A DNA stretch of 64,000 bases from Prosthecobacter vanneervenii (GCF_014203095.1 NZ_JACHIG010000001.1:496001-560000); one strand, 5' to 3'. Positions 55,010 through 63,776 are shown, counted from the first letter of the stretch. Made by a program: numbers and translations. Notes: generated by a model from the letters alone, not told the origin.

Positions 55010-56014
55010 ATGCGCATCGCCATCCTCCACTACTCCAAACCGCCCGTCATTGGCGGCGTGGAGCGCGTGATCGGCGAACAGGCCGCAGCCCTCACAGCCT
55101 GCGGCCATGAGGTGCAGATATGGAGCGCCGACGAATCGTCGGCCTTCAGGGAAATGCTGGAAGGGAAGTCTCTAGACGCCGTCATCGTTCACAACGTTTT
55201 CACCATGCCATTCGATCTGCCGTGGACGCAGGAGCTCATCGAGTTGACGCACTCACGTCCGGACATTCGCTGGATCAACTGGGTGCATGACGTGCGGTGG
55301 TCGGCCCAGGTGCCTGCGGCTGTGCATGTGGCGGTTTCAGATTTCAGACGGAAGGAATATGCCGGGGTGACGAAGCAGCCGATCCACGTCATCCCCAATG
55401 GCTGCGATGCCGCTGCCGTGCTGGGGCTGACACCACGGGTGCAGGCGCTGAAACTGGAGGCACATGTCGGCCCGGTGCTGCTGCAGCCCACGCGTTTCGT
55501 TCGGCGGAAGAACATCGAGCTGGGCCTGCGTGTGCTGGCCGAACTGCCGGATGCACTCTACCTCGTCACCGCAGCACCGGATCCCCATCAGAAGGATGGG
55601 GTGAAGTACTTCCGCGAGCTGAAAAAGCTGGCCAAGGAGCTGGGTGTGGCTAGGCGCGTGCGCTTTCTTGGCCTGGAAGGTGCTTTGTCAGATGATGACG
55701 TGCGCAGCCTATATCAGATGACCGACCTGCTTTTCTTTCCCAGCACGCAGGAGGGCTACGGGCTGCCGCTGATCGAGGCCGCGCTGCATGGTCTACCTGT
55801 GTTCTGTTCGCATATTCCAGCGCACAAAGAGGTGGCGGTGGGTGCCACGTTCTTCAGGCTCACCGCTTCTCCCAAAGGACTGGCGCGCAAGATCAAGTCA
55901 CATCCAGGCATGCAGGCGCGGCAGGCGCGGCGTCAGATGATGATGCGTTTGTTATGGTCACGAATAGTACACGAAATGCTACAACCGTTGCTTTCCGGTC
56001 GAAACGATACATGA
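55010..56014 (+). CDS. Group 1 (GT4-type) glycosyltransferase
   Basis: Retaining glycosyltransferase of the GT4 type, 334 residues, transferring a nucleotide-activated sugar. The N-terminal Rossmann fold begins MRIAILHYSKPPVIGGVERV with the glycine-rich turn, continues through INWVHDVRWSAQVPAAVHVA, and the C-terminal domain carries HVIPNGCDAAAVLG, LLQPTRFVRRKNIELGLRVL and the signature FFPSTQEGYGLPLIEAALHG. The ATG at 55010 is chosen because the fold starts there; an in-frame ATG at 54929 would add 27 unlike residues. It is followed by glgB after 10 bases, so the two are one transcript. A role in glycogen or a related alpha-glucan is suggested by that neighbour but not proven. Confidence 0.9.
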   Translation: MRIAILHYSKPPVIGGVERVIGEQAAALTACGHEVQIWSADESSAFREMLEGKSLDAVIVHNVFTMPFDLPWTQELIELTHSRPDIRWINWVHDVRWSAQVPAAVHVAVSDFRRKEYAGVTKQPIHVIPNGCDAAAVLGLTPRVQALKLEAHVGPVLLQPTRFVRRKNIELGLRVLAELPDALYLVTAAPDPHQKDGVKYFRELKKLAKELGVARRVRFLGLEGALSDDDVRSLYQMTDLLFFPSTQEGYGLPLIEAALHGLPVFCSHIPAHKEVAVGATFFRLTASPKGLARKIKSHPGMQARQARRQMMMRLLWSRIVHEMLQPLLSGRNDT

Positions 56015-56024
56015 ATGCCATCAG

Positions 56025-58196
56025 ATGAGCCAATACTCCCCCAAAGCCGAGATCGAGTCTGTGCTGACCGCTCGCCACTCCAATGTGTTTGCCTTTCTGG
56101 GCGGCCATGAAATCGGAAACGGGAGGCAGGTGGTGCGCACCGTGCAGCCCTACGCGAAGACGGTGACCGTCATCGTCGGCGGCGAGCGTGTGACCGCTGA
56201 GAAGCTGCACAAGGACGGCTTCTTTGAGGCGCTGGCCCCTGCGGGCCTCTACGAGCTGGAGATCACCACGCATGAAGGCGAGACCACCCGTCTCAGCGAT
56301 CCCTATTCTTTCGGCGTGCTGCTGGGAGATCAGGACATGTATTACTTCCGCGAGGGCACTCACCAGCGGCTTTGGGAAATGATGGGCGCCAAGCTCAAAA
56401 CCCTGCATGGCGTGGCGGGCTGCCTGTTCTCCGTCTGGGCTCCGAATGCCCAGCGTGTCTCCGTCGTGGGCGACTGGAACCGCTGGGACGGTCGCGTGCA
56501 TGTGATGCGCAACCGCATCGAGGCCGGCATCTGGGAGATCTTCATCCCCGGCATCACGGAGCTGATGCACTACAAGTTTGAGCTGGTGGACAAGCACGGC
56601 CACCTGACGCTGAAGAGCGATCCCTACGCCACCTTTGCCCAGCATGGCACGCAGACCTCCAGCATGGTCTTTAATTTGGACCGCTACCGCTGGGATGATA
56701 ATGAATGGATCCAGAAGCGTGCGCAGCACGATCTCTACCACACGCCCATGAGCGTGTACGAGGTGCATTTCGGCTCATGGAAGCGCAAGGCGGAGCAGGG
56801 GAACCGCTGGCTCTCCTACCGCGAGCTGGCGGACGATTTAATCCCCTATGTCAAAGGCCTGGGCTTCACCCATATCGAGATCATGGGCATCGCCGAGCAT
56901 CCGTTTGACGGCTCCTGGGGCTACCAGGTCACGGGCTACTTTGCGCCCACCAGCCGCTTTGGGAATCCGGACGAGTTTCGCGAGTTTGTGGACCGCTGCC
57001 ATCAGGCGGGCCTGGGGGTGATCCTCGACTGGGTGCCGGGGCATTTCCCGAAAGACTCCCACGGTCTGGCCAAGTTTGACGGCACCGCCCTCTATGAGCA
57101 CGAGGACCCGCGCCTGGGCGAGCACATGGACTGGGGCACGCTCATCTTCAACTACGGCCGCCATGAGGTGAAGAATTTCCTCATCTCCAATGCGCTCTAC
57201 TGGCTGGACCAGTTTCACATCGACGGCCTGCGCGTGGATGCCGTGGCCTCCATGCTGTATCTGGACTACTCCCGCGAGGCAGGACAATGGGTGCCGAACC
57301 ATCTCGGCGGCCGCGAAAACCTGGAGGCCATCGCCTTCATGCGCGAGCTGAACACCCTCTGCTACGCCAAGCATCCCGGCACCACCGTCATCGCCGAGGA
57401 GAGCACCGCATGGCCCGGCGTCTCAAAGCCCGTGAGCACCGGCGGCCTGGGCTTCGGCTTCAAGTGGAACATGGGCTGGATGAATGACAGCCTGCGCTAC
57501 ATGGCGCACGAGCCCGTGCACCGGAAGTACCACCACGGAGAGGCCACCTTCTCCATGATCTATGCCTTTGATGAAAACTTCATCCTCGTGCTCAGTCACG
57601 ACGAGGTGGTGCATGGCAAAGGCTCCCTGATCAACAAGATGCCCGGCGACCGCTGGCAGAAGTTCGCCAATCTGCGCATGTTCTTCTCCTGGATGTGGAC
57701 GCACCCAGGCAAAAAGCTGCTCTTCATGGGCGGGGAGTTTGGCCAGTGGAATGAATGGCGGCACGACGGCAGTCTGGACTGGCATCTCTTCCTTGGGGAG
57801 GAGCACAGTGGTCTGCAACAGCTCATCAAGGACCTGAACCACCTCTACACCAGCCGCCCTGCGCTGCATGTGAAGGACCACGAGCCCGGCGGCTTCCACT
57901 GGCTGGATGCCAACGACGCAGACAACAGCATCTTTGCCTACACCCGATCCGCGCCAGATGGCGATCAGGTGACGGTGCTCGTCAATGCCACCCCCGTGGT
58001 ACGCCAAGGCTACCGTGTCGGCGTGCCTGAAGCGGGCACCTATCGCGAACTCCTCAACAGTGACTCCTCCAGCTACGCAGGCTCCGGCGTGAGTGCCGGT
58101 GCGGGTTTCCAGGCCCAGCAGACTCCCTGGCAGGGCCTGCCCTGGAGCATCGTGGTGGACATCCCCCCGCTGGCCACACTGGTGCTGGGCAGGTGA
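56025..58196 (+). CDS. glgB: 1,4-alpha-glucan branching enzyme
   Basis: Glycogen branching enzyme (GH13_9), cutting alpha-1,4 chains and re-attaching them by alpha-1,6 bonds. Of 723 residues, an N-terminal GBE region (YSPKAEIESVLTARHSNVFA) is followed by the CBM48 domain (VWAPNAQRVSVVGDWNRWDG). The GH13 catalytic barrel has VILDWVPGHFPKD, the nucleophile aspartate in GLRVDAVASMLYLDYSREAG, the acid glutamate in VIAEESTAWPGVS, and the transition-state stabiliser in LVLSHDEVVHGKGS. A C-terminal beta domain follows. All motifs are complete. Position directly behind the GT4 gene suggests joint expression. Confidence 0.97.
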   Translation: MSQYSPKAEIESVLTARHSNVFAFLGGHEIGNGRQVVRTVQPYAKTVTVIVGGERVTAEKLHKDGFFEALAPAGLYELEITTHEGETTRLSDPYSFGVLLGDQDMYYFREGTHQRLWEMMGAKLKTLHGVAGCLFSVWAPNAQRVSVVGDWNRWDGRVHVMRNRIEAGIWEIFIPGITELMHYKFELVDKHGHLTLKSDPYATFAQHGTQTSSMVFNLDRYRWDDNEWIQKRAQHDLYHTPMSVYEVHFGSWKRKAEQGNRWLSYRELADDLIPYVKGLGFTHIEIMGIAEHPFDGSWGYQVTGYFAPTSRFGNPDEFREFVDRCHQAGLGVILDWVPGHFPKDSHGLAKFDGTALYEHEDPRLGEHMDWGTLIFNYGRHEVKNFLISNALYWLDQFHIDGLRVDAVASMLYLDYSREAGQWVPNHLGGRENLEAIAFMRELNTLCYAKHPGTTVIAEESTAWPGVSKPVSTGGLGFGFKWNMGWMNDSLRYMAHEPVHRKYHHGEATFSMIYAFDENFILVLSHDEVVHGKGSLINKMPGDRWQKFANLRMFFSWMWTHPGKKLLFMGGEFGQWNEWRHDGSLDWHLFLGEEHSGLQQLIKDLNHLYTSRPALHVKDHEPGGFHWLDANDADNSIFAYTRSAPDGDQVTVLVNATPVVRQGYRVGVPEAGTYRELLNSDSSSYAGSGVSAGAGFQAQQTPWQGLPWSIVVDIPPLATLVLGR

Positions 58197-58238
58197 TTTC
58201 TTTTTAAATTAAGACTTGCCCATTTCTTGAATGAATGT

Positions 58239-58254
58239 CTAGGATTTGTCCTAG
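58239..58254. promoter_or_regulatory. Perfect palindrome CTAGGA-TTTG-TCCTAG, candidate operator
   Basis: A 16-base inverted repeat with 6-base arms lies 13 bases before the start of the Ser/Thr-rich exported protein. A TTGAAT at 58227-58232 with a spacer of about 17-19 to TAGTCT or TAATAA would make it a promoter overlapping the palindrome, fitting a repressor site. Tentative. Confidence 0.35.
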
Positions 58255-58266
58255 TCTAATAAGCGC

Positions 58267-59811
58267 ATGCACAAAGCCTCACCCTCCGAATTTTCAACAA
58301 GCATTCTGCTGCGATGCTTGTGTGCCTGGCTGCTCTTGCTGACAGGGGTGCAGGCGCAAACATCCGACTCATCCACCACGACCACGGACACAACCACCAG
58401 CGGAGGGCTGATCATCAGCGGAGCCACTCTGACACTCAGCAATTCCACGGTACAGTTTGGAACCACTGGCCTGACTCTGGCGGGGAGTAACCTGCTGACG
58501 ACAGCCAGCAGCACGTTCATGTCGTCTAGTCTGTTCATTGGCTCTGCCCCCGCTGTGGTCACAAACACCACTACCACTGCTGGCATTACCTTCGACTCAT
58601 CGAGCACCAGCGGTTCGCTGACGCTCAGTGGCGGCACCAGCATGAGCAGTATTGCTTACTCAGGGGCCACCATCTCCCTTGTTAACAATGTCAGCAATAC
58701 CCTGAATATTTCTACTCCTAATGACGGACTCGTAAAGACGGGGGCTGCCACTCTGACTCTCAGCAATCCTGTGACGATCAATACAGGCACGACCTCGCTG
58801 CTGACCAATGCAAGCGCCAGCACGATCGTGCTCAATGACACTGCAACAAACACAGCGGCCAGCATGCTCAGTTCCATCGGGACTCTTCCCACCTCCGGCA
58901 CGCTCATTATCAGCAGCGGGGGCGTTTTCAATCTTGCTGGCCTTTCCGTCTCAGGTCTGACCCTGGTGGGCAGCACCAGCCTGACTGCGGCAGGTGGCAC
59001 GACCTTGGGCAATACCGGGCTGGCTCTGGTCACCTCAGGCTCCACTACAACTCAGACTGGCGGCACTATCAATGTAGCCACTCTCGGCAGCACCCCAGTG
59101 GGAAAACCCTCTACGAGCAGCAGTTTCTCCAGTGCCGTTGTGTCGCTGATTGGCATCGGAAATGTGGATGGCCAGAACATTGTTGAACGCGGTGTGATTT
59201 ACTCCCAGAACTCGGTCAACAGCGCCCCCACCCTGGGAGCAGCCGGCGTGACCAAGATCGCTTTCGGCGGCCAGCCAGGCTCCGCTGGCAGCTTCAGTCT
59301 GCCGACAGGCGGGCTAGCTCCCAGCACCACCTATGCCTACCGGGTTTACGCCATCGACAGCGCGGGCAACACCTACCTCTCCAGCACCTCCACATTTACC
59401 ACCCCCACGATCCTGCAAAACTGGCGGCAGACCTTCTTTGGCACCACGCAGGGGGCAAACACGGCTGCTGACAATGCCGACCCGGACAAAGATGGCGTGC
59501 CCAACCTGATTGAGTTTGCCACTGGCAAGAATCCCACTTTCTCAAACAACAGCGCCAGCACCACCACGACGGTGAACAGCGCAGGATCATTGGAATACAC
59601 CTACACCCGCAGCCTGGATGCGCTGAACTCCGGCACCACCTTCGCCGTTGAGTGGAACGACACCCTGGACCCCACCCAGTGGAGTAGCGCCGGGGTCACT
59701 GAAACCATTCTCTCTGACAACGGCCTCATTCAGCAGGTGAAGGCCACGCTGCCTGCCAGCGCCACCGGACGGCGCTTTGTGCACCTGAAGGTGCTGCCTC
59801 CGGCACAGTGA
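58267..59811 (+). CDS. Ser/Thr-rich exported protein with verrucomicrobial C-terminal module
   Basis: A 514-residue exported protein. After a signal peptide (LRCLCAWLLLLTGVQA), residues 30-270 are very rich in Ser, Thr, Gly and Leu, built of short beta repeats (LTLSNSTVQFGTTGLTLAGS) that resemble an autotransporter-type beta-helix. Residues 290-385 form an Ig-like domain (VERGVIYSQNSVNSAPTLGA; TYAYRVYAIDSAGNTYLSS). The end carries ILQNWRQTFFGTTQGANTA, then NADPDKDGVPNLIEFATGKN, a calcium-loop-like motif seen in many verrucomicrobial secreted proteins, then FAVEWNDTLDPTQWSSAG. No enzyme motif. Surface or extracellular role is inferred. A related module ends the M64 peptidase at 45193. Confidence 0.78.
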   Translation: MHKASPSEFSTSILLRCLCAWLLLLTGVQAQTSDSSTTTTDTTTSGGLIISGATLTLSNSTVQFGTTGLTLAGSNLLTTASSTFMSSSLFIGSAPAVVTNTTTTAGITFDSSSTSGSLTLSGGTSMSSIAYSGATISLVNNVSNTLNISTPNDGLVKTGAATLTLSNPVTINTGTTSLLTNASASTIVLNDTATNTAASMLSSIGTLPTSGTLIISSGGVFNLAGLSVSGLTLVGSTSLTAAGGTTLGNTGLALVTSGSTTTQTGGTINVATLGSTPVGKPSTSSSFSSAVVSLIGIGNVDGQNIVERGVIYSQNSVNSAPTLGAAGVTKIAFGGQPGSAGSFSLPTGGLAPSTTYAYRVYAIDSAGNTYLSSTSTFTTPTILQNWRQTFFGTTQGANTAADNADPDKDGVPNLIEFATGKNPTFSNNSASTTTTVNSAGSLEYTYTRSLDALNSGTTFAVEWNDTLDPTQWSSAGVTETILSDNGLIQQVKATLPASATGRRFVHLKVLPPAQ

Positions 59812-59902
59812 GCCAAAGCGGATGCTGATAGCTTCATTCCTCAGGGTAGGAAAACCAAGTTCGGCGCAACACTCATGCCGGTAGCGGCGTTGGTTTCGGC
59901 CC

Positions 59903-60454
59903 ATGAAACTTCTCACCCTAGCCTCCACCCTTCTTCTGGCCGTGTCTCTTAGCGCAGCCGATACCCCCAAGTCTGTCTATGATGTACCGCTCAAGGACAT
60001 TGATGGCAAAGACACCTCTTTGAAAACCTATCAGGGCAAGGTGATGCTGATCGTGAATGTGGCCTCCAAGTGCGGCAAGACTCCGCAGTACAAGAAGCTC
60101 GAAGCACTCAATCAGGAGTTCAAGAAAGACGGCCTGGCCATTCTCGGCTTTCCGTGCAACGACTTCGGCGGCCAGGAGCCCGGCACCAATGAGCAGATCA
60201 AGGAGTTCTGCTCCCTCAAGTACAAGGTGACCTTCCCGATGTTTGACAAGGTGGCCGTGAAGGGCCCCAACAAGTGTGAGCTTTACCAGCTGCTCAGCGG
60301 CCCCACCTCTCCCTTCCCAGGCGATGTGAAATGGAATTTCGGCAAGTTCCTCGTGGGCAAGGATGGCAAGATCCTCAAGCGCTTTGAGCCCGGCGTGGAG
60401 CCAGATGCCCCGGAAGTCACCAGCGCGATCAAGGAAGCACTGGCTGCGAAGTAA
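59903..60454 (+). CDS. Exported glutathione peroxidase-family protein
   Basis: Thiol peroxidase of the glutathione peroxidase family, reducing peroxides, of 183 residues. A signal peptide (LTLASTLLLAVSLSAA) puts it outside the cytoplasm. Core motifs: YDVPLKDIDGKDTSLKTYQG, the peroxidatic cysteine in NVASKCGKTPQYKKLE, FPCNDFGGQEPGTNEQI with the conserved second cysteine, and WNFGKFLVGKDGKIL. Cysteine replaces selenocysteine (TGC codon), so reducing power probably comes from thioredoxin-like donors rather than glutathione. A hairpin terminator lies after it, in the gap to the convergent PDZ gene. Confidence 0.95.
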   Translation: MKLLTLASTLLLAVSLSAADTPKSVYDVPLKDIDGKDTSLKTYQGKVMLIVNVASKCGKTPQYKKLEALNQEFKKDGLAILGFPCNDFGGQEPGTNEQIKEFCSLKYKVTFPMFDKVAVKGPNKCELYQLLSGPTSPFPGDVKWNFGKFLVGKDGKILKRFEPGVEPDAPEVTSAIKEALAAK

Positions 60455-60489
60455 GAGGACTTCACGTTAGCCATCTCTTATTCAGAACA

Positions 60490-60519
60490 CGGCGACGGCT
60501 GAAAGGCTGTCGCCGCGTT
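60490..60519. terminator. Hairpin between convergent gpx and PDZ genes
   Basis: CGGCGACGGC (60490-60499) pairs with GCTGTCGCCG (60506-60515) including one G-T pair, loop of 6 bases, followed by CGTTT. The T tail is short, so termination in the plus direction is plausible rather than certain; the minus strand has a GTGTTCTG tail only. Confidence 0.5.
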
Positions 60520-60535
60520 TATAGGGTCTTTGCGC

Positions 60536-61579
60536 TTACGCCGAGGTTGTCTTGCCTTTGGAGGCGGGTAAGGCGGGGGCGCTGGCACCGCCTTTAGGAG
60601 CGCCTTGCTCAGGAACAGGATGCACCTCTATGCGGACGCCGCTGCCAGGGCCGTCCATGAGCTTCAGCTTGTCGCGGAATTTTTCAGGAATGGCCTCGCG
60701 CTGCTCTTCAGTTTCGATAGGCCAGCTCTGTTCCGGGCCATTGGGCGGACGCACGGTGAAGATCTTTTTGCCATCCTCGTTTTTGAGGATGTATTCGCCC
60801 GAGTCATCGCGCCGGGTCACACTGGTGGAGTTATGGGACTGCTGGAAGCTCAAACGCTGGGAGGAACCCGGTGGCACGGTGATGCCGGTTTCGTTGCGGC
60901 GCTTCGAATGGGCACCCGGCTTGAAGTTCGGAATCTGCTGCACAGAGCCAGCACCATTCTCGGACCACTGCTGCATGCGTTCCTGGAACTCACGCAATTC
61001 CTGCTTAAGGCGTTCTAGCCGTTCCTTGACGGACCCCAGGTCCTCACTGCCACCATGCTGCTGCGGGCTGTTGAATCGTGGCCAGAGGCGCTGGAAAAAG
61101 CCTTCGTGCTTCGACTGATGGTCCGCAGGCCGCGGTTCGTGTTCGCCAAGAGTGAGAGTGATTTGAGTCTCCTTGCCGCCGGAGATCACGCTCAGGCTTA
61201 CGACATCGCCTTTCTTTCGGCTGTGCACCAGCGCCATGAGCTGCTCCATGTTGACCAGCCGCTGGTCATCAAACTTGACGAGCACGTCATGCACCTTGAT
61301 GCCAGCAGCCTTGGCCGGGGAGTCAGGGATCACCTCGCTCACCAACAGGCCAAAGCCTTCCTGCAATGAGATTTGCGCACGCAGCTCGGCGGGCACCTCA
61401 CGGGTGAGCACGCTGATGTAGGGCACCAGCTTCTGCTCAGAGTGCGACTGCGGCTCTGGACCTCGGCCCGGCGGTGCGGATGCGTTCGTGCCGCCGGCCT
61501 GAGTGCCGGAGTCCACCTGCTGTGCGCTCAGAAACGTGGCGCTGATGCAGGCAAAGAGAAGCATGCATGCCATTTTCAT
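60536..61579 (-). CDS. Exported PDZ-domain protein, last gene of a sigma-factor operon
   Basis: A 347-residue exported protein. A signal peptide (ACMLLFACISATFLSA) is followed by a PDZ domain around residues 50-145: YISVLTREVPAELRAQISLQ, GFGLLVSEVIPDSPAKAAGI, VHDVLVKFDDQRLVNMEQLM, VVSLSVISGGKETQITLTLG. A coiled-coil-like segment (VKERLERLKQELREFQERMQ) and a Pro/Gly-rich tail follow. There is no catalytic domain, so it should bind C-terminal peptides or misfolded proteins rather than cut them. Its place after the sigma and anti-sigma-like genes, 52 bases away, recalls envelope-stress circuits where a PDZ protein senses damage. That functional link is inference. Confidence 0.85.
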   Translation of the reverse strand: MKMACMLLFACISATFLSAQQVDSGTQAGGTNASAPPGRGPEPQSHSEQKLVPYISVLTREVPAELRAQISLQEGFGLLVSEVIPDSPAKAAGIKVHDVLVKFDDQRLVNMEQLMALVHSRKKGDVVSLSVISGGKETQITLTLGEHEPRPADHQSKHEGFFQRLWPRFNSPQQHGGSEDLGSVKERLERLKQELREFQERMQQWSENGAGSVQQIPNFKPGAHSKRRNETGITVPPGSSQRLSFQQSHNSTSVTRRDDSGEYILKNEDGKKIFTVRPPNGPEQSWPIETEEQREAIPEKFRDKLKLMDGPGSGVRIEVHPVPEQGAPKGGASAPALPASKGKTTSA

Positions 61580-61631
61580 GACTCGATGAGTGGTGGTTGA
61601 AGGCTGGAAAACTGCGCAGGCGCGGGGCCGC

Positions 61632-62120
61632 TTAGTGGAAGGTCACAGGCACCAGCAACTTGTTCTTGCTGGAGATTTCCATGGTCGTCTGTGCGCCATA
61701 GCGGGGATCTCCCCAGGTCTGCATCTCGCGGGAGACGACGATGAAGTGCTTGTCCGCAGACTGCTTGCGGCTGTAGCGCGGGCTTTCATCTTCTTCCCAC
61801 TCACGCAGGCTGGTGGTGGAGGTCGAGACAGGCATCACAGCAGGGGAAGGCTGTGCGGCGGCCAGCGTAGCGGTGCTCTGAGCGGGCTGCGGCAGCCAGC
61901 TCATGACGGTCACGGCTGCTGCTGCCCCCATGGCTGCCCAGCTCACTGAGCTGATCCAGCGCGGTGCGCGGCGCGCAGGGCGCTTGGCGGTGGAGCCCAG
62001 CCAGCTCATGTCGAGCTGCAGTTCTTCATCCACGCGGCGCATCAGGGCGGGGGAGGCTTTGGCCGGAGAGAGACCGCGCAGCAGGCTCTCGAGTTCGGAG
62101 TCGTTCATGTCGTTGTTCAT
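61632..62120 (-). CDS. Membrane protein, probable anti-sigma factor
   Basis: A 162-residue protein with a short acidic N-terminal part (MNDSELESLLRGLSPAKASP), a basic linker, one membrane helix (SSVSWAAMGAAAAVTVMSWL) and an outside domain of about 80 residues ending KNKLLVPVTFH. Size, topology and its start overlapping the sigma-factor stop (ATGA) fit an anti-sigma factor that holds the sigma at the membrane. The classical zinc motif HxxxCxxC is not present. The first ATG at 62120 is chosen because of the coupling overlap; MNDSELES at 62108 is the alternative. Function is inferred from context. Confidence 0.7.
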   Translation of the reverse strand: MNNDMNDSELESLLRGLSPAKASPALMRRVDEELQLDMSWLGSTAKRPARRAPRWISSVSWAAMGAAAAVTVMSWLPQPAQSTATLAAAQPSPAVMPVSTSTTSLREWEEDESPRYSRKQSADKHFIVVSREMQTWGDPRYGAQTTMEISSKNKLLVPVTFH

Positions 62121-62695
62121 GGCATTGCTTCGGCTGTTGGTTGAGAGAAGGGGAGAATGTTCGGGGCGTGAGAGGGGACAGCGCCGAGGAGGTCGGCACG
62201 CAGATGGCTGAGCTTTTTGTGCAGCGCCTGCAGGGCATAGCGGTAGCGGCCGGAGACGGTGTTGATCGACTCCTTGGTCATCGCGGCGATCTCGTTGAAA
62301 GTCAGGTCGCCCCAGAGCTTGAGAGTGACCACCTCGCGCTGCTCCTCGGGCAGTGTTTGCAGCGCCTTTTCCACGATGTCAGCCGCCTCCTTCTGCTCTG
62401 GCAGCGGATCAAAGGCGGGCGCGTGCTCTCCTGCCACGGCGATCTCGGATTTCGCCTCCCGGTTCACCCGGCGCTGGTCGCTGCGGCGCTGATCCAGCGC
62501 GATGGTCCGCACGGCGGCATACAACAGCGGGATGTGGCTGGAGTCCCCGTCAGGAAAGCGCCGCCACCAGCGCACAAAAGCCTGCTGCACCACGTCCTCC
62601 GCATCGGCACGAGAGTCCACCAGCTGGCGTGCGTACAGCACCAGCTGTGGAGAGAGCTGCTCAAAGGTTTGTTTCCAGTCAAAGGCGGTTTCCAT
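62117..62695 (-). CDS. ECF-type RNA polymerase sigma factor
   Basis: Sigma-70 family extracytoplasmic-function sigma factor, 192 residues. Region 2 shows LVLYARQLVDSRADAEDVVQ-QAFVRWWRR with the aromatic DNA-melting residues, and region 4 shows LQTLPEEQREVVTLKLWGDL-TFNEIAAMTKESINTVSGRY, the helix-turn-helix that reads the -35 element. No region 1.1 or 3 is present. A 25-residue tail follows the HTH. The gene is at the head of an operon with a membrane anti-sigma-like protein overlapping by four bases and a PDZ protein. Which genes it controls is unknown; autoregulation is common. Cys-free, so not redox-sensing by itself. Confidence 0.92.
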   Translation of the reverse strand: METAFDWKQTFEQLSPQLVLYARQLVDSRADAEDVVQQAFVRWWRRFPDGDSSHIPLLYAAVRTIALDQRRSDQRRVNREAKSEIAVAGEHAPAFDPLPEQKEAADIVEKALQTLPEEQREVVTLKLWGDLTFNEIAAMTKESINTVSGRYRYALQALHKKLSHLRADLLGAVPSHAPNILPFSQPTAEAMP

Positions 62696-62810
62696 GCGGG
62701 GGCAGGGGGGAGTATGTGAGTATGCTACCCAACAGGCCTAACGCCGCCGGGTCCGGCTATTGTATGCCGAAAACACAGTTTTTTCCACCCCTGAGCCGCC
62801 CGCAGCTGCC

Positions 62811-63776
62811 TCAGGACTTCTCTGGCTCTGCCGCCACAGGAATTCCTGACGGCGTCTTGCCCCAGAAAATGCCATAGACGATGAAGAGCACGCCCACCAC
62901 CACCATGAAGGTGGAGAAGAACTGCCCCTTCGTCAGGCCTAGGATGGGCTCAGAGCCGCTGTCCGGCTGCCGCACGCACTCCAGGGAGATGCGGGCGATG
63001 GCGTAGAGGATGAAAAACAGGCCGGTGATGATGCCCTGGCGCATGCGCGGGAAACGCAGGCGGATGAAGGTGAGCGCCGCACTCAGCAGCAGCCCCTCTC
63101 CCAGCGCCTCATAGAGCTGGCTGGGATGACGCGGATGCAGCACGGCCTCCAACTCCGCGATACCACCGCGATGCTGCTCAAAATAGGCGATGATATCCGG
63201 GCTGTGCTGCAGGCCACGCATGTAGATTTCGTGAGCCAGGTTTGGATCACCGCCTTGGGTCACAAAGTCCTGGTGTGTCAATTCGCCTGGAAACTTCATT
63301 GCCCAGGAAACATTTGTCACCCGGCCAAAGAGCTCACCATTGATGAAATTGGCAATGCGGCCCAGGAAGATGCCCAGCGGCGCGCCACACACCAAGGTGT
63401 CTCCGATCCCCACCCAGGAGATCTTATGCTTCCACGAGTACCAAAGGCAGAAGAGCGCCACCCCCGCGATGCCGCCGTGGGCAGACATGCCCCCCTGCAT
63501 CAGCATCAAGAACGACCAAGGTTCATGAATAAAGTGGTCAAAGTCGTAGAGCAGCATGTAGCCCAGACGTCCGCCCACCACGACACCGAAAAGCGCCACC
63601 AGCGTGATGAAATCCGCCACCGCGTCCGGCTTGATCTCTGAGAGTCCGCGCTTTGCCAGCAGCAGCATCACCCGGTAGGTCAGATAAAATCCTGTGACGT
63701 AGGCAAGCCCGTACCAACGCATGGGGGTGTGGAATACAAAAGGACTGAGGTCGTGCAGATAATAGGCCAGCGGCAT
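62811..63776 (-). CDS. lgt: Prolipoprotein diacylglyceryl transferase
   Basis: Membrane enzyme that adds diacylglycerol to the lipobox cysteine of prolipoproteins, the first step of lipoprotein maturation. About 321 residues with seven membrane helices. Motifs: FHTPMRWYGLAYVTGFYLTY at the first helix, VVVGGRLGYMLLYDFDHFIH, MSAHGGIAGVALFCLWYSWK, GIFLGRIANFINGELFGRVT with the essential Arg/Asn/Gly/Glu, and HPRHPSQLYEALGEGLLL. The start at 63776 (MPLAYYLHDLSPF) fits the family; ATG at 63788 or upstream would add a few residues, as the frame stays open to 63878. It lies 115 bases upstream of the sigma operon on the same strand. Confidence 0.94.
   Translation of the reverse strand: MPLAYYLHDLSPFVFHTPMRWYGLAYVTGFYLTYRVMLLLAKRGLSEIKPDAVADFITLVALFGVVVGGRLGYMLLYDFDHFIHEPWSFLMLMQGGMSAHGGIAGVALFCLWYSWKHKISWVGIGDTLVCGAPLGIFLGRIANFINGELFGRVTNVSWAMKFPGELTHQDFVTQGGDPNLAHEIYMRGLQHSPDIIAYFEQHRGGIAELEAVLHPRHPSQLYEALGEGLLLSAALTFIRLRFPRMRQGIITGLFFILYAIARISLECVRQPDSGSEPILGLTKGQFFSTFMVVVGVLFIVYGIFWGKTPSGIPVAAEPEKS

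Noticed and set aside
59903-60454. Glutathione peroxidase as a selenoprotein
   Set aside because: The active-site codon is TGC (cysteine), not TGA.
60536-61579. PDZ protein as a DegS/HtrA protease
   Set aside because: No trypsin-like domain or GNSGG motif; only the PDZ and coiled-coil-like parts are present.
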